NCBI GenBank assembly: GCA_963850765.1
Contig: CAWKMN010000002.1
Coordinates: 62,001-126,000 of the forward strand
Direction of reading: 5' to 3'
Length of the DNA stretch: 64,000 nucleotides
Source: CAWKMN01 sp963850765
Lineage (GTDB): Bacteria; Chloroflexota; Anaerolineae; Aggregatilineales; Aggregatilineaceae
In this document: piece by piece, positions 9,006 to 18,666 of the stretch
Position numbering within the stretch: the stretch's first letter is position 1
Layout: every line of letters begins with the position of its first letter
Notes under the pieces: generated by a model
What the model was told of the DNA's origin: nothing
Seen by the model: the letters and a program-made list of their open reading frames with translations, nothing else
The model's database searches: none
Translations under genes and position numbers: made by a program

Positions 9006-9115
9006 TTTACCTCACCCCCCGCCCCCCTCTCCAAATACGGAGAGGGGGAGCCGGTGCGCCGGGATTTCTCCCTCGCCCTGGTTGGCCGGGGAGAGGGTAG
9101 GGTGAGGGGCGTTTT
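9006..9115. repeat. Double-hairpin repeat between cdaA and cdaR
   Basis: Begins TTTACCTCACCCCCC and ends GGTGAGGGGCGTTTT. The first hairpin (CCCCCCTCTCC / GGAGAGGGGG) and the second (CCCTCGCCCTGGTTGG / CCGGGGAGAGGG) have an outer TCACCCC/GGGGTGA pairing. It belongs to the dispersed family seen across the window. Its position inside the cda operon could attenuate cdaR transcription. Confidence 0.8.
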
Positions 9116-9122
9116 CATCCCA

Positions 9123-10007
9123 TCACATCGACGCGGCCCGGCTGCCCGGCCCGCTGTTCCGTACCCGATCCAACTCCTTGCGGACCCGCGACACCACCGG
9201 CGTCCACGGCCACGCTTCGGCCTGCGTGCGCGCGCCCGTGTAGAAGGCGCTCAGAATGGTACGCAGGCGGTCCGCATCCAGGCGGCGGATCATGCGCCCC
9301 CGGTTGGTCACCGAGATGCGCCCGGTCTCCTCCGAGACGATCACACACAGCGCGTCGGAAACCTCGCTGATCCCCAGGCCGGCGCGGTGCCGCGTGCCGA
9401 GCTTGCGATCCGTCAGATTGCGCCCCGACGAGAGCGGCAGCACCGACGCGGCGCTTTCGACGCGGTCGTTCCGAATAATCACCGCGCCATCGTGAAGCTC
9501 GGTTTTGGGCCAGAAGACCGTCAGGAATAACTGGGGGCTGACCTCGGCATTGAGCGGAACCCCCGTGTTGATAAACTCGTCCAGGCAGTCGTTCCGCTCC
9601 AACACGATCAGTGCTCCGTGGCGGCGCTCCGACAGGCGCGCGGCGGCGGCGCAGACCGCTTCGATCACGAGTTCCTCTTCGCTGAAGGCAGGGGTACGCC
9701 CGAACATGGTACTCCACCCGGTGCGTCCCACGCGCTCCAGGGCGCGGCGCAGTTCGGGCTGGAAAACCACCGGGATGGCGACCACCACCGCGGTCACCAC
9801 GTAATTGAGGAGCCAGCGGAAGGCGATCCAGTCCAGCATGGTGGTCAGCAGGCCGAGCACCAGCACGACGACCACGGTACCGCGCATGAGCGGCGTGGCC
9901 TGCGGTCCGCGCATAATCAGGCTGGCGACGAACAGGATCAAGGCGACCACCAGCACATCGGGCACATCGCCCCAGTTAAAGGTTTGAAGGGTCCATATCA
10001 ATCGCAT
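9123..10007 (-). CDS. cdaA: Membrane diadenylate cyclase CdaA
   Basis: Makes cyclic di-AMP from two ATP. The 294 residues carry three N-terminal transmembrane helices (about 15-32, 40-58, 62-82), then the DAC (DisA_N) domain with both signature motifs: HDGAVII and GTRHRAGLG. The domain edges (FSEEELVIEAVCAA to VTNRGRMIRRLD) match CdaA rather than DisA, which lacks the membrane part. It is followed by cdaR. c-di-AMP typically controls potassium and osmolyte balance; no effector gene is visible here. The usual third gene, glmM, is absent, though glmS lies about 50 kb away. Confidence 0.93.
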   Translation of the reverse strand: MRLIWTLQTFNWGDVPDVLVVALILFVASLIMRGPQATPLMRGTVVVVLVLGLLTTMLDWIAFRWLLNYVVTAVVVAIPVVFQPELRRALERVGRTGWSTMFGRTPAFSEEELVIEAVCAAAARLSERRHGALIVLERNDCLDEFINTGVPLNAEVSPQLFLTVFWPKTELHDGAVIIRNDRVESAASVLPLSSGRNLTDRKLGTRHRAGLGISEVSDALCVIVSEETGRISVTNRGRMIRRLDADRLRTILSAFYTGARTQAEAWPWTPVVSRVRKELDRVRNSGPGSRAASM

Positions 10008-10610
10008 AATGCACTATCCGTGGTGATCTGCTGCCCGTCGTAAGCCGCCGGCACGCAGCTATTAGCGATTGGCAGCGTGTCTATGCTTTGCCCGTGGACA
10101 TAAACACCGGCTCACCGCTACAAGCTAATGGCTAACGGCTTTGTGCATAACCATACCACCGAACCGCCAATTCTATATGAGTGTGCGGTTAGAAATCACC
10201 CCTGGCAGAGTGAGCGTCAAGTGGGCGGTGGTCAGGCGTCGGATTTGGAACGAGGCTCGACCTTAGAGCCTACCCGTTAACACCTGCCTTCCGTAGGGGC
10301 GTATTGATCCTCTTTAGCTCATTAATTCGGATATGCCCCTAACCCCCGACCCCTTCCCCCAGCCCAGCCAGGGGAAGGGGAGCAATCCGGCGTGTGATCC
10401 CCTCTCCCTGGGTTGGCCGGGGAGAGGGCCGGGTGAGGGGCGGTTATCCGGCATAATTTGTTAAGCTGCATCAATGCCCCATCCCGTAAATCATTGGGCA
10501 TTCTGTAGGGGCGTATCGCAATACGCCCCTACGAAAAGCGCGTTACCCGATCTCTTATGGAGTGGGGCAATCAATACGTCCCTACAAAAAACCAATTCCC
10601 AGATAGATAC
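10008..10610. repeat. Gene-free region with MITE-like composite repeat
   Basis: No gene is seen. About 10295-10480 is a degraded copy of the composite element best preserved at 59044-59255: GTAGGGGCGTATTGAT on the left, a double-hairpin core at 10332-10446, then a right end with GCATCAATGCCCC. A REP-like palindrome, GTAGGGGCGTATCGC / GCAATACGCCCCTAC, follows at about 10505-10533. Short TTAGC-type heptamer clusters lie near 10060-10140. Confidence 0.7.
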
Positions 10611-12891
10611 CTAGCCGCTCAACTGCTGCAAGAGGCGCACGTAATCCTCGATGCGCGGCGGGTTCATCTCGATAATCCGGCGGATCGTGACCATGGCATC
10701 ACTGTGCAGGCCGGATTCGAGCTGAAGCTCGGCCAGCGAGTCAAGCTGCTCGATGGATTTCTCCGTATTGCCTGTTTGACGGTACACCGCCGAAAGCCGC
10801 GAGCGGAGCGCCATATCATTCGGGAAGCGTGTCACCAGTTCTTCCAGCACGCGGATGATCTGGCTGGCCTTGTGCTGCTTGGCGTAGACCCGCAGAAGGC
10901 CGTCGAGTTCCTGCACGGCCGAGATCGGATCGTTCAGCCGGTAGTTGAGATCGACCAGGGCCCGGCGCGCGCGGTCATCTTCAGGATCGATCTTGCGGAC
11001 CTGCTCATAGGTGCGCATCGCCTGCCGGAGATCGAGCCGGTTGACGTCGATCTCGCCCATGCGGTGCAAGATCTGGATCGACTGCTCGTGCGGGGCGCTG
11101 ATCCGCTGCGCAAGCTGAATCGCGGACTGGCAGGTGGTGCGCGCGCCGTCGTAGTCGGCCAGTTGGTAGTACGCATCGGCCATGCTGATGTACTGGGTCA
11201 GCAGTTCGGGCCACCGCTCCTGCTCTTCGTACAGCTTGATCAGGCTTTGGTGGAGCGAGGTATCCATCGGCGCGATCTTGATGGCTTCGTGCAGAATCTC
11301 GGCGGCGCGGTCCTGATCGCCGCGCACGAGGTAGGTCTCGGCCACCAGATTGTACTTTTCGATGGCGGCCGCGATATTGTTGCGTTCCATCAAAATCTGA
11401 CCCACGCGCCAGTGAATCGGCAGGTAGTCGGGCGCTTTTTCGATCAGGTAGTGCGCCTGATCGATGGCGAGGTTGTGCAGCCCTTCGCGCAGATAACGGT
11501 CGATGCGGTTCAGCCCTTCGGTCACGCGGTCATCGGCATAGAGCGCGATACTCACCAGCGAGTTGGGCTCGTGCAGCAAAATGGCTTCCTCAAGCTGGCG
11601 GCGCGTCCGGGCGACGCGCTGTTTCCAGTCCGGCCCGGTCAGCAGCGTCGAGGAAGCGCGTATTCATGCCTTCCAGCAGTTTGTCTTCGGCGCTTTCGCT
11701 GCTGGCGACCAGCCGGTCATAGGTCGCACCCAACTGAGCCGCCTCGTCGCTGTTGATGGCCAGCTTTATGTCCACCAGCCGCAGCGTCTGGATCAGGTGG
11801 CGGGCGGCCGTGTGCGGGTTTTTCTGAGCGGCATAGGCCTGTGCCATCCCGTGAGCCGCTCCCGCCATGAGCTGCGGATCCGGGCTGGCCCGCTCAAAAT
11901 TCTCGATGGCCTTTTTCCATTCCTGGCTTTCCAGGCGCAAAGTCCCCAGGTTCATATAAATGGCCGGGTGGCGCATCTTGGCCGCCAGCGCCCGCTCATA
12001 GGCGCCGATCGCCTCGGCAGGCTGGCCCTGATGTTGATATTCCATCGCCTGGATGACCTGGAGTCCGCCTTGGTCCAGTTCGCCGGATTCGAAGACGAAA
12101 TTCGCCAGCGCCGCCAGCGCCGCCTCGACCGCCTCGCCTATCGGGCCGCGCACATCGGATGTGCCCAGGTCGCGCGCCGCCGCCCCGGCGAACATATCAT
12201 CCTCGAAGGTGCGCGGCACCATCGTGCGATCAAACGCCTGCCCGCGCGCTTCGTTTGCCTTATCGCGCTCGTCCTCTTCAAACACGTCGATCGAGATCAG
12301 TGCGCCAGTTTGCAGCGCGGCCAGTGTATTGAGTGCCTGCGGATTGTTGGGTTCCAGGCGCAGCGCGCGCTCCACCGCCTGGATGGCGATGTCGGTGCGA
12401 TTGGCCCGCTGGAAGTTGAAGGCCAGCGTCAGGTACTCGCGGATGGCGTTTTTGCGCTGCCCGATCTTCTCATAGGCCAGTGCCAGCCGCTGATGGATCT
12501 GGACCAGGCCGGCGGATAGGCGGGTGGCGCGCTCCCAGTTGCCGATCGCTTTTTCCAGGTCGCGCTGCGCCAGGTAGACCTCGGCGACGTTCACATACTG
12601 CTGCGCCGCCTCCTTGAGCCGCCCCAGGCGTTCGAGGACATCGGCGCTTTTTTCCAGCGGGATCGGGTCGTCGGGCGAAAGCTGGTGCGCGCGCGTGTAG
12701 ACTTTGAGCGCGTCTTCCAGGCGGGTCGCCTGCAGCAGCGCGAGTCCCAGGCTGTTGTGCGCGGCAGGATCTTCGGGCATCTCCTGGACGGCGCGACCAT
12801 AGGCGGCGATCGCCCGGTCCCAGTCCTGATCCCAGGCCGCGCTGTGGCCCATATTCATGGCCTGATCATAAATCTGACGGTTCCCTGCCAT
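10611..12891 (-). CDS. Large TPR-repeat protein, frameshifted
   Basis: One gene of about 760 residues read as two frames. The first part (12891 to about 11660) begins MAGNRQIYDQAMNMGHSAAW and holds many TPR units such as AAHNSLGLALLQATRLEDAL and AIYMNLGTLRLESQEWKKAI. The frame then drifts, and the next frame continues with TGPDWKQRVARTRRQLEEAI and more TPRs to LLQQLSG at 10611. The second half lacks its own start signal, so the two belong together. There is no signal peptide or membrane helix, so it is probably a cytoplasmic scaffold. Partners are unknown. The break lies near 11655-11665. Confidence 0.75.
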
Positions 12892-13414
12892 AATGCCGCT
12901 GTCCTTATCCGGTGGGGCGCGGGCTGGCTGCGCCCCTGAAACAAGTGTTTAGTTGTTAGTTGTTGGTTATTGGTTCCTGGTCAATGCCCCATCCATTTAC
13001 GGAGTGGGCCTCGCCGTGATTAGCAGTTGGCTTTACCTCACCCCCGGCGTGCAGCCCCAAAGGGGACGCACGCTTCCCCCTCTCCACACGCGGAGAGGGG
13101 GAGCCGGTGGCGAACAGGGTGGTGCTTGTAGGGGCGGGGTCTGCCCCGCCCAATTGGGCAACCCAAGGGTTGCCCCTACGAAAACTGCACATCACCTGTT
13201 TTGAACGTCAAAACTCATTCGGGGCGACGCACCGGGTCGCCCTGGGCGGGTTTGTTAACCCGCCCCTACATAAACGCTCACATTACCGCATCCAATCGTT
13301 AAAGTGCATTCGCTCAACCGGGCGGACACGGGGGTCCGCCCCTACGATTGCCTTACATATGTCCGCTGCTAACTCCTAATCGCCAACAGCTAATCGCTAA
13401 TCGCTAATCGCTAT
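12892..13414. repeat. Gene-free region packed with four repeat kinds
   Basis: No gene is seen. It holds a double-hairpin unit (13031-13107), REP-like palindromes at about 13126-13181 (GTAGGGGCGGGGTCTGCC...CCCCTAC), 13237-13268 (GGGCGGGTTTGTTAACCCGC) and 13319-13347 (CGGACACGGGGGTCCG), and a heptamer tract of TAATCGC units at about 13375-13410. TTAGTTG/TTGGTTATTGG repeats lie near 12950-12975. Confidence 0.75.
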
Positions 13415-14362
13415 TTATTTACCCTTCTTGCTTTTCTTCTTGCCCTTATCCGCCAGCAGCGTCACCAGGATGGCTTTCTGCGCGTGCATCCGGTTCTCGG
13501 CCTGCGGGAACAAGCGTGACTGTGGCCCATCGGCCACCTCGTCGGTGATCTCTTCGCCGCGATGCGCGGGCAGGCAGTGCAACACAATCGCCTGGGGAGC
13601 CGCATGGCCGAGCAGTTCCGCATTGACCTGAAAGGGCGGAAAGACCTTCCGGCGCTTTTCCGTCTCCTCTTCCTGGCCCATGCTGGTCCATGTGTCCGTA
13701 TAGATCACATCGGCCCCCTCGACCGCCGCGACGGGATCCGCTGTGATCTCAAGCTGAAGCTTGCCGCCGCTCAACTGGCGCGCCCGCTCGACCGTCTGGG
13801 GTTTCGGCTGGTAGCCGGCCGGACTGCCGATCGTCATCTTGTAGCCGAACTGCGCCGCGCCCATCATCAGGCTCGTAGCCACGTTGTTGCTATCCCCTAC
13901 ATAGGCCAGATGCAGCCCTTCGAGACGGTCGAACTCCTCGTAGACGGTCAGCAGGTCGGCCATCGCCTGACAGGGATGATTGTAATCGGTCAGGCCGTTG
14001 ATGACCGGCACCGGACTCCAGCGTGCGAGATCGAGCACGTGCTGGTGATCGAAGGTGCGGGCCATGATCGCATCCACGTAACCACCCAACACGCGGGCGA
14101 TGTCGGCAATACTCTCGCGCTTGCCCAGGCCGATCTCCTGCGGGCTGAGGTACAGCGCCGTGCCGCCCAGATGGTGCATGGCCATCTCGAAGCTGACGCG
14201 CGTTCGCAGCGAGGGCTTCTGAAAGACCATAGCCAGCGCGCGGTTCGCCAGCAGGGGGGCGTTGCCCTCGCTGCGCCACTCGGCTTTGAGCTTGACCGCG
14301 AGCTTGAGCATCTTCCACAGGTCGTCGGGTGACCAGTCGGCAAGTTCGAGAAAGTGTTTCAC
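13415..14362 (-). CDS. argF: Ornithine carbamoyltransferase
   Basis: Joins carbamoyl phosphate and ornithine to give citrulline in arginine synthesis; a cytoplasmic trimer in the family. The 315 residues include the carbamoyl-phosphate loop as SLRTR (the family usually has STRTR), the HxxQ-type segment as NHPCQAMADLL, the DxxxSMG region as YTDTWTSMGQEEE, and the ornithine-site HCLPAHRGEEI. A Lys-rich tail (GKKKSKKGK) is unusual but short. No other arg gene is adjacent. The catabolic form cannot be excluded, but the missing arcA/arcC context favours biosynthesis. Confidence 0.92.
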   Translation of the reverse strand: MKHFLELADWSPDDLWKMLKLAVKLKAEWRSEGNAPLLANRALAMVFQKPSLRTRVSFEMAMHHLGGTALYLSPQEIGLGKRESIADIARVLGGYVDAIMARTFDHQHVLDLARWSPVPVINGLTDYNHPCQAMADLLTVYEEFDRLEGLHLAYVGDSNNVATSLMMGAAQFGYKMTIGSPAGYQPKPQTVERARQLSGGKLQLEITADPVAAVEGADVIYTDTWTSMGQEEETEKRRKVFPPFQVNAELLGHAAPQAIVLHCLPAHRGEEITDEVADGPQSRLFPQAENRMHAQKAILVTLLADKGKKKSKKGK

Positions 14363-14893
14363 AGCCGTTCCCCTTAATGTACGATTTTAGGAGAAAACGG
14401 GCGGGAGCTGCATAAAGTTATGAGTTATGAGTTTTGAGTCATGAGTTCAAAAGCGGGTGTTACGCTTCAGGCTCAGGACTCGGCCCTTATGTTCGCTGCT
14501 TTTCTCGGTCGTTCTGGCATACGATCCGACTCGAAACTCAGAGCGTGATTGTAAACCCGGTTTACCCCTCCCTAAATCCCTCCCCGCACGCGGAGAGGGA
14601 CTTGAGACTCCCCTTTCTCTGCTTGCCGGGAGAAGGGGTGCCACCCCAAGGTCGGACGGGGAATAGGGGTGAATTATTTGATATACACGCTCTCAAAACT
14701 CAAAGCTCAGAACTCGCAACTCAAAACTTTTATCCCTGACCGTTTTCTCGATCCCATTCAGTGCGCGTTAGTATAACACAATTTGCCACGACCTACCGGG
14801 GGAGCGACCAGGGCCGTTCTGCGCGGTGGATCAGCACCGTTAAGAGACGACAACCGCCGCTGTATGAGCTACAATAGGAGGGGAGGTTGAACT
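14363..14893. repeat. Gene-free region, double-hairpin repeat and GAGTT-type tracts
   Basis: No gene is seen. A full double-hairpin element lies at 14561-14673, from TTTACCCCTCCCTAAATCCC to GGAATAGGGGTGAA. It is flanked on both sides by low-complexity strings of ACTCA/GAGTT words (14408-14455: GAGTTATGAGTTTTGAGT; 14690-14728: CAAAACTCAAAGCTCAGAAC). The two flanks are roughly inverted with respect to each other. Confidence 0.75.
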
Positions 14894-15574
14894 ATGGATA
14901 ACGCGACCCGTCAGAGTAAAGAACGGGGCATCTGGGATCGAATCGCCACCGGCTACGATGCGCGGATGCTCCGCCAGTGGGCCAGCGCCTATGAGCGCGC
15001 CCCTGAGAAAATTCTCGGTGTTGTGAAGCGGAACCAGACCGTGCTCGATATCGGCTGCGGGACCGGGCTGATCACGCTCCGCATTGCGCCCCACGTCGAG
15101 CATATCACGGCAATCGACCTGTCCACGAAGATGATCGCGGTGGCACAGCGCAAGGCCGAGCAGCAGGGCATCTCGAATGTGGATTTTCAGGTGGCGGATG
15201 GTTACGCACTGCCGTTGGACGGTCGTTCGTTCGACGTGGTGCTGCTGTTCAATATCCTGCACATTGTCCAGAATCCCTCTGCGCTTCTTCAGGAGGCGCA
15301 CCGGCTGCTCAAACCGAACGGCTGCGTGCTCAGCGCCACGGACTGCTTCGCCGAGCCGGTTCCGTGGGCGATCCGGCTGGTGCTCCATGGGCAGAAGCTC
15401 ATGAAGCTCAACGGCTCTGTTCCCTTCTTGCGGTACTACCACAAGGACGATCTCGACCGGCTGTTCGAGCGCTCCTCCTTTCTGGTCGAAGACACGGGCG
15501 TGCTGCAAGCTGTGCCCGTCAACTACTATGTCCGGGCGCGCAAGGTGTCGGCCTACTATCCCCCGGTGTTTTGA
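14894..15574 (+). CDS. Class I SAM-dependent methyltransferase
   Basis: A 226-residue Rossmann-fold methyltransferase. Motif I is VLDIGCGTGLITLRI (about 51-65), the acidic end of strand 2 is ITAIDLS, the motif-II-like aspartate is in VADGYALPLDGRSFDVVLL, and the post-motif is LFNILHIVQNP. The architecture is that of UbiE/Methyltransf_11 relatives. The substrate is unknown; there are no quinone genes nearby. The ribosome site TAGGAGGGGAGG is strong and precedes ATG 14894. There is no transmembrane helix. Confidence 0.87.
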   Translation: MDNATRQSKERGIWDRIATGYDARMLRQWASAYERAPEKILGVVKRNQTVLDIGCGTGLITLRIAPHVEHITAIDLSTKMIAVAQRKAEQQGISNVDFQVADGYALPLDGRSFDVVLLFNILHIVQNPSALLQEAHRLLKPNGCVLSATDCFAEPVPWAIRLVLHGQKLMKLNGSVPFLRYYHKDDLDRLFERSSFLVEDTGVLQAVPVNYYVRARKVSAYYPPVF

Positions 15575-15596
15575 CGGTGCCCCAATTGATGCTCGG

Positions 15597-15786
15597 CCTC
15601 ACCCCCGCGAGCGTCCTCTAGCAAGGCTGCTCACTTTACCCCCTCTCCAACCGAGCTAGGGAGAGGGGACGAGCTCTGCGGTCGGGCGACTTTCCAGGTC
15701 GCTTTGGGCGGGTTTGTAAACCCGCCCCTGCACAAGACACGCTCTCCTCCTCTCTGGCTATGCCGGAGAGAGGTCGGGGGTCGAGG
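15597..15786. repeat. Composite palindromic repeat with REP core
   Basis: Starts GCCTCACCCCC and ends GGTCGGGGGTCGAGGC, with a central REP palindrome GGGCGGGTTTGTAAACCCGC at about 15705-15728. It has the same organisation as the element at 51562-51724, whose ends are GGCCTCACCCC/GGGGTGAGGCC. The two share the internal block GGTCGGGCGAC and TCTCTGGCTATGCCGGAG. Confidence 0.75.
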
Positions 15787-15860
15787 CATTCACAGCAGCA
15801 GCATTTTTCCCCGCGATTGGGTAAAATATCCCGCCCGTTGACAGACAAGGAGCGAACAAC

Positions 15861-16694
15861 ATGCGTTATGGTGTCGTTTGTCCGTTTGGCGATGTGCAAG
15901 ACGCGATCCGGCTGGCCCGCGCCAGCGAGGAGGCCGGATGGGATGGCTTTTTCACGGGGGACGGAATCTGGGCATTGGATGCGTGGGTCGTGCTGGCGGC
16001 GATCGCCACGCAGACCAGCCGCATCCGCCTGGGAACGCTGCTGACCCCGGTATCGCGCCGCCGTCCGTGGCAGCTCGCCGGCGAATCCGCGACCGTGGAT
16101 CGCCTCTCGAACGGCCGTCTGATCATGGCGGTGGGGTTGGGCGCGCTGGATACCGGATTTTTTGTCTTTGGTGAGCAGACCGATCGGAAGATCCGCGCCG
16201 AACTGCTGGATGAAGGTCTCGATCTGATGACCTTGCTCTGGAAGGGGGAGCCGTTCAATTTCCAGGGTAAGCATTATCAGGTGAGCGAAGGCGGACCGCC
16301 CTATCCGTTTGTTACCCCGATCCAGAAGCCGCGCATCCCGATCTGGGTGGTGGGCGCATGGCCGCGCGAGAAGTCGATCGGGCGGGCACTGCGCTGGGAT
16401 GGCTGGGTCGCCGCCAAGATGGCGGAAGGTGGCATCGATTTTTCGCCGATCACGCCCGACGACACCCGGCAGATGAAAGCTTATCTGGATGCGCATCGCA
16501 CCGATGGCGGGCCGTTTGATCTGGTCGTCGAAGGAGAGTCGGATCTGGGTGATGCCCTGCGCGCTGCGGACAAGGTCCATGCGTATGCGGACGCCGGCGC
16601 GACGTGGTGGATCGAGTCCCTGTGGGAGCATCCCGATATGGACTATCTGATGGCGCGCATCCGGCAGGGGCCGCCGCGCCCGGATGCGGAATAG
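15861..16694 (+). CDS. LLM-class flavin-dependent oxidoreductase
   Basis: A luciferase-like monooxygenase (bacterial luciferase/F420-dependent superfamily), 277 residues and shorter than many full-length members. It starts MRYGVVCPFGDVQDAIRLAR, followed by EEAGWDGFFTGDGIW, the barrel segment IRLGTLLTPVSRRRPW, the RLSNGRLIMAVGLGALD motif and KPRIPIWVVGAWPR. It could use FMN or F420; the sequence does not decide. The start follows AAGGAGCGAACAAC. There is no obvious operon partner, and the substrate is unknown. Confidence 0.86.
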   Translation: MRYGVVCPFGDVQDAIRLARASEEAGWDGFFTGDGIWALDAWVVLAAIATQTSRIRLGTLLTPVSRRRPWQLAGESATVDRLSNGRLIMAVGLGALDTGFFVFGEQTDRKIRAELLDEGLDLMTLLWKGEPFNFQGKHYQVSEGGPPYPFVTPIQKPRIPIWVVGAWPREKSIGRALRWDGWVAAKMAEGGIDFSPITPDDTRQMKAYLDAHRTDGGPFDLVVEGESDLGDALRAADKVHAYADAGATWWIESLWEHPDMDYLMARIRQGPPRPDAE

Positions 16695-16744
16695 CGGTTA
16701 GCCTCAACCCTATGGCGAACCATGGAACAAATCGCTTGGCCTAT

Positions 16745-16805
16745 TGCCAGGGGCGGGTTAACAAACCCGTCCCTGGCGCGACCCACTCGGTCGCCCCTAC
16801 ATGTG
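16745..16805. repeat. REP-like palindromes
   Basis: GGGGCGGGTTAACAAACCCGTCCC at about 16751-16774 is a near-perfect palindrome, followed by GGCGCGACCCACTCGGTCGCCCCTAC. It lies between convergent genes and may act as a bidirectional terminator (inference). Confidence 0.65.
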
Positions 16806-16877
16806 AAACGAGACGATCTGTTCCGGTCCTGCACTTAATTCCCCTTTCTACGAGCGGAGAGCGAAGGGGTCTGCGGC

Positions 16878-18131
16878 TTAATCCCCTTCGCTGGCCGGAC
16901 TGGACACCGGCCGATCGCTCGCGCCGGGTTCGCTCTGACGGAGCCCGCGCGACAGCCGCCAGGGTTGGGCCGCACGAAACCGCGTGCGGACCGGAGCCTG
17001 CTGGGCCTGGGCATGGACTTCGTCGGCAATGATCCACACGGCGTCGGGACGGGCCAACGCGCGCGCCCGCTCGGATCGAATGGTAAGTTCGGCGGGTCCC
17101 GCCGCTAACCACGCGGCCACGGCATTCGCCACACGCACCGGGCCGGGTGTGTAAACTCCGGCCTGATGATCGACTACATACGTGATATTCCCCTCTTCCT
17201 GGCCGGGGATGGCGCTGCTCAGCACCATCGGCAGCCCGGCGATACATGCCTCGCAGATCGTGCCCGGCCCGGCCTTTGTCACCAGGATATCGGCGGCGGC
17301 CATGAGTTCGGGCATGTTATCCATAAACGGATAGATGCGTGTTGGCTGGTTCCATGACTCGGACTCCAGACGCCGCTGTAAGGCTGCATTGCGCCCGGCC
17401 ACGACGATCAACTGCATGTCCAGGGTGCGCCGGTTCAGCGCGCGCGCGGTCGCGTAGACCGGGCCGATCCCGTCGCCGCCGCCGATGAGCAGGACGGCGG
17501 GCAGGGTGGGGTGCCAGCCGAGCCGCTGGCGCGCCTCCGCCTTGGGGAGCAGGCCCTCGACAAAACGCGGATGGATCGGCAGGCCGGTCACGCGCAGTTG
17601 ATCGGGTACCAGACCAAACGCGCGGCCCCGGTCGTAAGCCGCCTGCGTGGGAACCAGGCAGCGCTCGACATCTTTTTCGTACCAGAAGGCGTGCGTTGTG
17701 ACGAGGTCAGTGATCACCGTGACGAAGGGTGGGCGGTACGATTGGGACCGGTGCAGGGCGTGCATGATGGGGCGCGAAAACAGTGCGTGGACGCTCACCA
17801 ACACGTCGGCGGGATGATCCACCACGAAGCGACGGGTCCCTTCTGCCCAATAGCGCTGCACCAGCGCCATACCGACCTGCCCGCGCCGGTGCGCGTTGAG
17901 GAACTTGTAGCCCCAGGACCACGTCTGCCGGGCGTGATTGATCCAGCGTGGGTAAATCTCCGGCATGTGGCTGAACGGGAAGGGGGTATAGCGCCGGTAG
18001 ATATCCACCAACTCGAACGCGTAATCGTTCGGATAGCGGCTCTGCATGGCGGCCTGGATCGCCTGGGCGGCGGCGCGGTGTCCGGCCCCCGTGTCTGACA
18101 TCAGAAAGACCACGCGCTTGCGTTTGACCAA
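16878..18131 (-). CDS. MGDG-synthase-like glycosyltransferase (GT28)
   Basis: A 417-residue GT-B enzyme. The N-terminal half has VVFLMSDTGAGHRAAAQAI, typical of monogalactosyldiacylglycerol synthases and MurG relatives, then the MPEIYPRWINHARQTW region. The C-terminal nucleotide-sugar site is LVTKAGPGTICEACIAGLP with PGQEEGNI. It probably transfers a hexose or GlcNAc to diacylglycerol at the inner membrane face, making glycolipids. The exact sugar cannot be read. There is no transmembrane helix, so it is peripheral. Its last residues (SSPASEGD) are encoded at the edge of repeat sequence. ATG 18131 is the only sensible start (VFLMSDTG lies 8 residues in). Confidence 0.85.
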   Translation of the reverse strand: MVKRKRVVFLMSDTGAGHRAAAQAIQAAMQSRYPNDYAFELVDIYRRYTPFPFSHMPEIYPRWINHARQTWSWGYKFLNAHRRGQVGMALVQRYWAEGTRRFVVDHPADVLVSVHALFSRPIMHALHRSQSYRPPFVTVITDLVTTHAFWYEKDVERCLVPTQAAYDRGRAFGLVPDQLRVTGLPIHPRFVEGLLPKAEARQRLGWHPTLPAVLLIGGGDGIGPVYATARALNRRTLDMQLIVVAGRNAALQRRLESESWNQPTRIYPFMDNMPELMAAADILVTKAGPGTICEACIAGLPMVLSSAIPGQEEGNITYVVDHQAGVYTPGPVRVANAVAAWLAAGPAELTIRSERARALARPDAVWIIADEVHAQAQQAPVRTRFRAAQPWRLSRGLRQSEPGASDRPVSSPASEGD

Positions 18132-18474
18132 TTTCGTGTCCTCAAAGAGGGATCAGTTTACAGTGAACGGTTCACAGTGAACAGTGTACAGTAATCAGGG
18201 GCGGATTCACAGTGGGCGACGCCGGATCGTGGGCGAACAGGTGAGGATGGGTCGTGACCTGAAAGGGCGGGTGCAGCTACTCTGCCACGCTGGCCCCTCC
18301 CTAATCCCTCCCCACAATGTCGGAGAGGGACTTAGCCCCAGGGGCGGGTTTCCACACCCACCCGGTGGGCGAATGGGTTGCCGCGACAGGGACAATCCGT
18401 CTGTCCCGATCTTTGCCAAACTCGCCCCACACTATGGGAAACTGCATCCTGAAGACAGGCATGTATACTCTCCC
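18132..18474. repeat. Gene-free region with repeats
   Basis: No gene is seen. ACAGTGAAC words recur at 18155-18195 (TTTACAGTGAACGGTTCACAG contains an inverted GTGAAC/GTTCAC). A single-hairpin fragment of the double-hairpin family lies at about 18293-18332 (CCCTCCCTAATCCCTCCCC). A CCACACCCACCCGGTGGGC palindrome lies near 18350. Confidence 0.6.
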
Positions 18475-18666
18475 TCACTCGTCATTGCGCTGCACGCGCT
18501 TGACGCCGCGCTCGAACTTGCGGCGGGGCATCAGCACACGATGATCGCAGCCGAGACAGCGCAGCCCAATATCCGCGCCGACCCGGTACACGTGCCAGCG
18601 ATCGCTGCCGCAGGGGTGCGATTTTCTCATCTGCACGACATCACCCACGCGCACATCCAGCGCCAT
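18475..18666 (-). CDS. DUF951 family protein
   Basis: A 63-residue protein with the full DUF951 pattern: VGDVVQMRKSHPCGSDRWHV, VGADIGLRCLGCDHRVLMP, RRKFERGVKRV. The CxxC and the SHPCG cysteine suggest metal or nucleic-acid binding in a small beta-barrel. Its function is unknown in the family, though it is widespread in Gram-positives and Chloroflexota. The ribosome site AGGGTGGAGG precedes ATG 18666. It stands alone. Confidence 0.88.
   Translation of the reverse strand: MALDVRVGDVVQMRKSHPCGSDRWHVYRVGADIGLRCLGCDHRVLMPRRKFERGVKRVQRNDE

Noticed and set aside
13375..13410. Possible CRISPR-like array (regular short repeats)
   Set aside because: Units are only about 7 bases and contiguous, with no unique spacers; no cas genes in the window.
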